DNA of 9,916 nucleotides, taken from assembly GCA_012516115.1 (NCBI GenBank), contig JAAYXC010000142.1:1-9916 (forward strand). The letters are read 5' to 3'. Made by a program: the position numbers and the translations under genes. The stretch's first letter is position 1. The number at the start of each line of letters is the position of its first letter. Below the pieces are notes generated by a model. That model was not told the DNA's origin and searched no databases. It worked only from the letters and a program-made list of their open reading frames with translations. This DNA is from Bacillota bacterium. Lineage in GTDB: Bacteria > Bacillota > UBA4882 > JAAYXC01. Below are positions 5,226-9,916 of the stretch, piece by piece.

Positions 5226-6556
5226 ACCAGGCCGTTCGTCCGGGCGACCTCGGCGTAGTAGCGACCCGAGTCTTTGATTATCCGCCGTCCCGTGGCGTAG
5301 TCCGTATAGACCAGGCCGAAACGGGGCTTATACCCCCGCGCCCACTCAAAATTATCCATAAGCGTCCAGACGAAGTACCCGCGCACGTCCACCCCGGCCT
5401 CGATGGCTTCGTGGACGGCGTTTATGTGGCCGCGGAGATACTCCACGCGTTCCGGGTCGTGCACCCCGCCGTCGGGACCGATGACGTCATCGAAGGCCGC
5501 GCCGTTCTCGGTGATGTAGATCGGCCGCCGGCCGTAACGCGCGGTGACATCGATCAACATATCGCGCAGAGCTTTGGGATAGATGGGCCAGCCCAAGCCG
5601 GTTCTGGGCATCGGCCGGGAGACCTCAACCGCTCGACCGCGTCCGTCGCGATCGTAGAAACCGCTGAAGTAGAAATTGATGGCCAGGAAATCGAGGGGCT
5701 GGTGGATGCGTTCGAGATCGCCGGGCCTGGTCAACGGGGCCAACCCCATCAGCTCGTATTCCTGCCACAATTCCTCCGGATACTTACCGAGAAGAACCGG
5801 CTCCAAGTGCCAGGCCACCTCCTGCAGGCGCTTGCGTTCTACCGCTTCCCGCGCCTCCTCCGTGACGGCGTAGAAGTGCTCGATGTTCGGGGCAATGCCG
5901 AACTCGGTGCCGGGCAGAGCGGCCCGGCCCGCCTCGACCGCCTTTCCGTGCGCCAGGAGAATATGATGAAGGGCCTGGTTGGCCGTGGCCCGGTCTTTCA
6001 CCCCCGGAGCATGCTCACCCAGGAGGTAACCACAGGACCAAACGACATTCGGCTCGTTGATGGTGATCCAGAGGCGCACCCGGTCGCCGAGCGTCCGGTA
6101 GACCAACTCCGCGTACTCGGCAAACCAATCGGCGGTCCGGCGGTTCAACCATCCTCCGGCGTCCTGGACGGCCTGGGGAAGATCCCAATGGTAGAGGGTG
6201 ACTACCGGCGCGACGCCTTTGGCCAGAAGGGCGTCAACCAGCCGGTCGTAGAAGGCGAGGCCCTTAGGGTTGGGGGTCCCCCGGCCCTCGGGCAAGACGC
6301 GCGGCCAAGAGATGGAGAACCGGTAGGCGTTCAAGTGCAGGGCGGCGATTAGTTCGCCGTCCTCCTGCCACCGGTGGTAATGGTCGCAGGCCACGTCCCC
6401 GGTCTCGCCGTTGGCGATCCGGCCCGGCGTATGGCAGAAACGGTCCCAGATGGACTCGCCTTTGCCGTCTTCGTTCCAGGCCCCCTCGATCTGATAGGCG
6501 GAGGTGGCAACGCCCCAGAGAAATCCCTGCGGAAACCGCGATGTTTTCTTCGACAT
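5213..6556 (-). CDS. Glycoside hydrolase family 1 beta-glucosidase
   Basis: The 447-residue product, the usual GH1 length, is a retaining beta-glycosidase releasing sugar from the non-reducing end of short beta-glucosides such as cellobiose. The N-terminus has FLWGVATSAYQIEG (12-25), the acid/base Glu168 lies in TINEP, the nucleophile Glu350 in YITENG, and sugar-binding residues are Gln22, His123-Trp124 and Glu404-Trp405. Glu404 in NFEWARGYKPRFG, rather than the Ser/Lys/Tyr set of 6-phospho-beta-glucosidases, points to unphosphorylated substrates, in keeping with ABC rather than PTS uptake. No signal peptide is present, so it acts in the cytoplasm. The ATG at 6556 has AAAGGAGACC (complement of 6563-6572) upstream. 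It is the last gene of the sugar operon, 66 bases after the permease. Exact specificity (glucosidase, galactosidase or broader) is open. Confidence 0.97.
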   Translation of the reverse strand: MSKKTSRFPQGFLWGVATSAYQIEGAWNEDGKGESIWDRFCHTPGRIANGETGDVACDHYHRWQEDGELIAALHLNAYRFSISWPRVLPEGRGTPNPKGLAFYDRLVDALLAKGVAPVVTLYHWDLPQAVQDAGGWLNRRTADWFAEYAELVYRTLGDRVRLWITINEPNVVWSCGYLLGEHAPGVKDRATANQALHHILLAHGKAVEAGRAALPGTEFGIAPNIEHFYAVTEEAREAVERKRLQEVAWHLEPVLLGKYPEELWQEYELMGLAPLTRPGDLERIHQPLDFLAINFYFSGFYDRDGRGRAVEVSRPMPRTGLGWPIYPKALRDMLIDVTARYGRRPIYITENGAAFDDVIGPDGGVHDPERVEYLRGHINAVHEAIEAGVDVRGYFVWTLMDNFEWARGYKPRFGLVYTDYATGRRIIKDSGRYYAEVARTNGLVVCL

Positions 6557-6622
6557 GTTTATGGTCTCCTTTGCTTTTGAACTGAATCGAAATGTCCGTC
6601 TCCCGGATCGGCCTTTCCCCTC

Positions 6623-7507
6623 TTAACCTCTAAGGGCCCCCATGGTGACCCCCTCGGTGATATACCGGTTGAGAAACGCATAGACGACCAAAATGGGCAG
6701 GGCCACGAGCATCATGCACGCGAACTGGGTGGCGTAATCGGCCGTATAATACCCGATGAACTTGATGACCGAGAAAGGCAAGGTGCGGCACCGGTCCGAA
6801 GAAAGATAGGTATTGGCCATGATGAATTCGTTCCACGCGCTCACAAAGGTCATGACGGAAACGGTCACGATGGCGGGTTTGGTAATAGGCGCCACGATCC
6901 TGAACATGGCCCCCCAGATGGTGCAACCGTCGATGAGGGCCGACTCTTCCAGGGCGCGAGGGACCGTCTGGAGAAAACCCGTAAAGACCAAGGTACTGAA
7001 GGGCAGATTGAAAGCCACATAGGGTATGATAAGGCTCCAATACGTGTCCAGCATGCCCAGCCGGGCGAAGAGCTGGAAGTTCGGCAATAACGTGGCATGG
7101 ATCGGGATCATCATCCCGAGCATCACGAAGCCGTAGACCGCCTTGCTCAGCTTCCATTGCATGCGCGAACAGGCGAAGGCCAGCATAAAAGCGGCGAGCA
7201 CGGTGAGGATGACCGTGGAACCGGTAATGATAACGCTGTTGATAAAGTAGGGCAGGATCAGCCCATCGGTCCAGGCCTTAAGATAATTGCTCCATTGCGG
7301 GGGGTTGGGCAGCTTCAAGAACTCGGTCCCGAAGAGATCGCCGCTTTTGAGCAAGGAATAATCGAGAAGCCATATCAAGGGAAAAAGTTGTCCCATGGCG
7401 AGCAAGGTCAAGACCGTATAGAGGAGATAGCGTTTCAGCCGGGGCCATGTCCCCGTCCGCCGCGGCCCGTTCCATGCTTTCAAGCCCAAACTCGCTCCAT
7501 TCACCAT
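6623..7507 (-). CDS. Sugar ABC transporter permease, MalG-like (CUT1)
   Basis: This 294-residue inner-membrane protein is one of two permease subunits forming the sugar channel. About six hydrophobic spans are seen, the first around residues 28-50 (LLYTVLTLLAMGQLFPLIWL) and the last around 263-281. The EAA loop that docks on the ATPase is EESALIDGCTIWGAMFRIVAP (187-207), with the Gly and Pro of the motif kept. The short C-terminus EGVTMGALRG is typical of MalG-type proteins. The start is ATG at 7505-7507, with a G-rich site AGGGGGG about five bases before it. It follows the MalF-like gene by 15 bases, so the two are surely co-transcribed. The substrate is inferred from the GH1 neighbour only. 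Confidence 0.95.
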   Translation of the reverse strand: MVNGASLGLKAWNGPRRTGTWPRLKRYLLYTVLTLLAMGQLFPLIWLLDYSLLKSGDLFGTEFLKLPNPPQWSNYLKAWTDGLILPYFINSVIITGSTVILTVLAAFMLAFACSRMQWKLSKAVYGFVMLGMMIPIHATLLPNFQLFARLGMLDTYWSLIIPYVAFNLPFSTLVFTGFLQTVPRALEESALIDGCTIWGAMFRIVAPITKPAIVTVSVMTFVSAWNEFIMANTYLSSDRCRTLPFSVIKFIGYYTADYATQFACMMLVALPILVVYAFLNRYITEGVTMGALRG

Positions 7508-7522
7508 AGGAACCCCCCTAAC

Positions 7523-8419
7523 TTAAAACTCCCCCACATCCCTTTGGGTAAGGGCGTTAAGAAGCACGGTCCCGGCCACGCAGACGACGACGAAGATAAC
7601 CGAGAGCGCGCAGCCGTAACCGTATTGGCCGTAGACGAAGGCCTTCAAGTAGAGGTAATTGGCCAGGAACTGAGTGGTGTCCCCCGGTCCTCCGTTGGTC
7701 GAGAGGTAGACGGTCTCCATCTGTTTGAGGCAGGAGATAAGGGCGATGATGACCGTGGAGCGGATGACCGGGGTCATCAGCGGCAGGATTACCTTGGTAT
7801 AGAGCTTGAGGCCGCTGGCCCCATCAATGCGCGCTGCTTCCTGTAGTTCTTTGGGAATATTGACCAACCCCGCGTAATAAAAAAGGATGGCCCAGCCAAA
7901 CCCCTGCCAGATTACGATGAGGATCACCGACCACAGGGCGGTCCGCGGATTACTCAACCAATCGATCTTGAACGCCCCAAGCCCGATGAGGGATAAAAAT
8001 CTGTTCAACAAGCCATATGTCGGGTTAAAGACATGTACCCAAAGTCTGGTGGTGACTACCACGGAAATAACCGCTGGGATAAAGTAAATGGTACGAAAAA
8101 CTCGTTCACTTTTCTCGCTGTTTTTCTTGCTATGTAAAAGCATGATACAAACCAGCAAAGCCAATGGATTCTGAAAAAAAATAGTAACAATCGCAAGCCA
8201 CAAAGCGTTGAGTAAAGAACGCCAGAAGGTAGCATCCTTGAAAAGGATCTCCCGGAAATTCGCCGGTCCTATATATTCCATAGCCCCCATGCCCGACCAG
8301 TCGGTCATCCCGTAGTAAACGCTCAGGAAGACCGGGGCGACCATGGCGAATAAGACAAAGGCCACGGCGGGGAGGACCATCAGGGCGATGGCTTTGCCAT
8401 CGGAGAAGGGCTTGTACAT
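7523..8419 (-). CDS. Sugar ABC transporter permease, MalF-like (CUT1)
   Basis: This inner-membrane permease pairs with the MalG-like subunit. From the ATG at 8417-8419 it has 298 residues, beginning MYKPFSDGKAIALMVLP, directly before the first membrane span, as is usual in the family. The open frame extends upstream to an ATG at 8509 (328 residues), but those 30 extra residues are hydrophilic, have no good ribosome binding site and cover a hairpin at 8466-8486. A third choice is the ATG at 8446. No start has a strong site; GGGTGTGG precedes the one at 8419. The EAA loop is canonical (EAARIDGASGLKLYTKVILP, residues 194-213 from the chosen start), as is the periplasmic NGGPGDTT. The gene lies between the structured spacer and the second permease. 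Confidence 0.9.
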   Translation of the reverse strand: MYKPFSDGKAIALMVLPAVAFVLFAMVAPVFLSVYYGMTDWSGMGAMEYIGPANFREILFKDATFWRSLLNALWLAIVTIFFQNPLALLVCIMLLHSKKNSEKSERVFRTIYFIPAVISVVVTTRLWVHVFNPTYGLLNRFLSLIGLGAFKIDWLSNPRTALWSVILIVIWQGFGWAILFYYAGLVNIPKELQEAARIDGASGLKLYTKVILPLMTPVIRSTVIIALISCLKQMETVYLSTNGGPGDTTQFLANYLYLKAFVYGQYGYGCALSVIFVVVCVAGTVLLNALTQRDVGEF

Positions 8420-8465
8420 TTCGCCACACCCGCGCTTTCGTTCCATTCTTGCCGGCGGTGCCGAA

Positions 8466-8486
8466 GTCTCGTCGTCCTCACGAGAC
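8466..8486 (-). other. Hairpin in the leader or N-terminal codons of the MalF-like gene
   Basis: GTCTCGT (8466-8472) and ACGAGAC (8480-8486) form a perfect 7-bp stem with a 7-base loop. If translation starts at 8419 the hairpin lies in the untranslated leader and continues the series of hairpins to its right. If it starts at 8509 the hairpin is coding. Confidence 0.4.
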
Positions 8487-8512
8487 CTGGACCAGATAGG
8501 GGGATCCATGCC

Positions 8513-8623
8513 GGCGGCGGCCTAAAGACCGCCGCCACAGCTTGGGAAGGGCCTACGGCCCTGGGAACGGACTCCGGCTAGCCCGAAGGGCTTCCCATGG
8601 TGTAGCGGCGCTTCAGAGCGCCG
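8513..8623 (-). other. Hairpin-rich spacer RNA between binding-protein and permease genes
   Basis: Four perfect stems lie in about 110 bases: 8513-8520 with 8529-8536 (8 bp), 8548-8553 with 8557-8562 (6 bp, 3-base loop), 8580-8584 with 8588-8592 (5 bp, 3-base loop) and 8606-8612 with 8617-8623 (7 bp, tetraloop). TGGGAA (8543-8548) can also pair with TTCCCA (8592-8597), closing the two middle hairpins into a three-way junction when each of them is shortened by a pair. No open frame with a ribosome binding site is seen here. By position it parallels the malE-malF spacer of enteric bacteria, so a role in mRNA stability or differential expression is inferred. It could also be a cluster of REP-like elements. 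Confidence 0.55.
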
Positions 8624-8661
8624 TAGAGGTTCGGCGAGGCTATCGGTCTTGTCCTCAGGGT

Positions 8662-8692
8662 GGCCCGGGGCGGGGAATCCCCCGCCCGGGCC
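8662..8692 (-). other. Very GC-rich stem-loop just after the binding-protein gene
   Basis: GGCCCGG (8662-8668) pairs with CCGGGCC (8686-8692). After a one-base bulge at 8669, GCGGGG (8670-8675) pairs with CCCCGC (8680-8685), leaving a 4-base loop. This makes 13 pairs, nearly all G-C, starting 13 bases after the stop codon in the minus-strand transcript. No U-run follows, so it is not an intrinsic terminator that would cut off the permeases. It is well placed to block 3' exonucleases and protect the binding-protein message. Confidence 0.6.
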
Positions 8693-8705
8693 TCAAGGGC
8701 AATCC

Positions 8706-9916
8706 CTACTTCTTCGCGGCCGCCTTCTCGGCGATCTCGTCGAGCGCTTTCACATACTGCTCCGGAGTCTTGATGCCGGCCGCCAGTTCCTGGGTGTACT
8801 TTTGATGGAGTTCCTTGAACTCGGGCGTGGAGCGGTCGAGAGACGGCGTGCCGCTGGTCTGTTTGGCGGCGGCGACGATGGCCAAGAGATCTTTGGAGAG
8901 CTGGTTGTCGTCGGGGTTGGGCTCGATTCTCTGGGCCGGGATGTTCGCTTTATACTTCCAGATAAGCTTCGGGTAGAGGCTGAAGTAGAGTTTCAAGTAG
9001 TCAAGGCATAAACTCTTGTACTTCGTCTTGGCGCTGACGACGTAGTTGCCGCCGAACCAAGCCACGAGATCGTCATGCGTACCCTTGCCGTCCGAGAGGA
9101 CCGGGAACTTGAAGACGGAGACGTTCTCCCGAAAATGCTCGGAGAAAGCGGTATCGGTGCCGAGCCCCATCTCCCAGGAACCCATTAAGTACATGGCCGC
9201 CTTCTCCTGGCCGAAGAGGTTCCTGGCCGCGCCGTAGTCGGAAGTCAAGAGATCGTCCTGGAAAAGTTTGGCGTCTACCATCTCTTTAAACTTCTTCGCC
9301 GCGGCGAGGAAGACCGGTTCGGTGAACTTCATCTTGCGGTCCAAGGCCTTCTGGATGACGCTGAAGTCGCCGTTGATGCGTCCGACGAGGTTGTCGAAGG
9401 TGATGCAGAGGGGCCAAGCGTCTTTACCGTCGGTGGACATGGGGATGATGCCGTTGGCGCGGAAGACTTTGACCGCGGCCAAAAGTTCGTCCACCGTATT
9501 CGGCACTTTGACGTTATATTTCTCGAAGAGCGCTTTGTTATAATAGATGACCCAGAAGTCGGTGGTAACCGGCAGACCGTACAATTTGCCGTTATAGATA
9601 TTCGCTTCGAGCGAACCTGGGATCCAGCCCATACCGGCGAAGTCCTTCATGTTCAAGGCCATGACTTTATTGGCCCGGACCATCTCCCCGAGCAGGTTGG
9701 GAAAACACCAATATTTGAAGACGTCGGGCAGGTTGTTGGAGGCCGCGTAGATCTTCATCTTCTGTTGGTACGGCTGATCCGGGTAGCTCTCGGTGACGAT
9801 CTTCACGTTCGGGTGCTGTTTCATGAAGGTGGCGTTGATCTCTTCGATGACCCGGCCCCAGGGCGAGTTACGGTCAGGGATGTTATCGGTGATGCGGAGC
9901 GTGATCGTGGAAGCTG
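8706..9916 (-). CDS. Extracellular sugar-binding protein of an ABC transporter (family 1), 5' end outside the window
   Basis: The reading frame is open to the right edge, giving 402 residues in view and no start. The first internal Met, at 9824, is not the start because the family-like sequence continues before it (ITLRITDNIPDRNSPWGRVIEEINATF). The protein would capture a sugar outside the membrane and deliver it to the two permeases; an N-terminal lipoprotein signal is expected beyond the edge. Family features are FMKQHPNVKIVTESYPDQPYQQKMKIYAASNNLPDV (lobe 1), YNGKLYGLPVTTDFWVIYYNKALFEKYNVKVPNTVDELL (hinge region) and AAMYLMGSWEMG (lobe 2), with the C-terminal helices ending KAAAKK. It is the first visible gene of the operon. 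The sugar is inferred as a beta-glucoside from the GH1 gene only. Confidence 0.93.
   Translation of the reverse strand, partial: ASTITLRITDNIPDRNSPWGRVIEEINATFMKQHPNVKIVTESYPDQPYQQKMKIYAASNNLPDVFKYWCFPNLLGEMVRANKVMALNMKDFAGMGWIPGSLEANIYNGKLYGLPVTTDFWVIYYNKALFEKYNVKVPNTVDELLAAVKVFRANGIIPMSTDGKDAWPLCITFDNLVGRINGDFSVIQKALDRKMKFTEPVFLAAAKKFKEMVDAKLFQDDLLTSDYGAARNLFGQEKAAMYLMGSWEMGLGTDTAFSEHFRENVSVFKFPVLSDGKGTHDDLVAWFGGNYVVSAKTKYKSLCLDYLKLYFSLYPKLIWKYKANIPAQRIEPNPDDNQLSKDLLAIVAAAKQTSGTPSLDRSTPEFKELHQKYTQELAAGIKTPEQYVKALDEIAEKAAAKK

Noticed and set aside
5411..6352. A 313-codon + strand frame opposite the beta-glucosidase
   Set aside because: It is a shadow of the GH1 gene, which has complete catalytic motifs on the other strand; the shadow product shows no domain.
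7097..7846. A 249-codon + strand frame across the two permease genes
   Set aside because: It spans the junction of two clear membrane-protein genes on the opposite strand and gives a hydrophilic, compositionally odd product.
8662..8692. Intrinsic terminator after the binding-protein gene
   Set aside because: The stem is strong but no U-run follows in the minus-strand transcript, and the permease genes downstream belong to the same operon.
8542..8805. Small + strand frame over the spacer and the binding-protein 3' end
   Set aside because: It has no ribosome binding site, lies partly over a certain gene on the other strand, and yields a product without features.
9822..9824. ATG at 9824 as the true start of the binding-protein gene
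   Set aside because: Family-like sequence continues in frame to the window edge and no signal peptide follows this Met, so the gene is simply cut by the window.

Overview
The window reads as a moderately high-GC bacterial chromosome. The B12-dependent ribonucleotide reductase with an intein, strong AGGAGG-type ribosome binding sites with GTG/ATG starts, clustered toxin-antitoxin pairs, and a sugar ABC operon without its own ATPase together suggest a (possibly thermophilic) Firmicute of the clostridial/Moorella/Desulfotomaculum kind. That placement is inference from gene content; no rRNA or other phylogenetic marker is present.

Left third (1-3417, + strand): one large gene encodes a class II, adenosylcobalamin-dependent ribonucleotide reductase (NrdJ). 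An in-frame 370-residue intein (844-1953) interrupts it directly before the thiyl-radical cysteine. The intein keeps its splicing blocks and both LAGLIDADG endonuclease motifs. Removing it leaves a 758-residue enzyme. A near-consensus NrdR box sits at the extreme left edge, just before the ribosome binding site.

Middle (3418-5212): a small accessory island. A 314-base gap holds a purine-rich tract, a long imperfect inverted repeat made of simple-sequence motifs, and a sigma70-type promoter with a palindromic operator candidate. It leads into a ribbon-helix-helix antitoxin and a MazF/PemK-family toxin on the + strand. These converge, with one base between stop codons, on a VapBC pair on the - strand. 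vapBC has a perfect-consensus promoter (TTGACA, 17 bp, TATAAT). A second inverted repeat (5106-5183) closes the island.

Right half (5213-9916, - strand): a carbohydrate-use operon read right to left. The order is an extracellular solute-binding protein (its 5' end lies beyond the right edge), a 196-286 base structured spacer, two CUT1-type membrane permeases, and a cytoplasmic GH1 beta-glucosidase. The expected sequence is capture of an oligosaccharide outside the cell, import without phosphorylation, and hydrolysis inside. The energising ATPase is not in the window. The hairpin-rich spacer after the binding-protein gene resembles in position the malE-malF spacer and may set a higher yield for the binding protein than for the permeases.

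No wholly unknown system is evident. The points most worth a second look are the active-site intein, the tail-to-tail toxin pairs between two repeat elements, and the structured spacer in the sugar operon.
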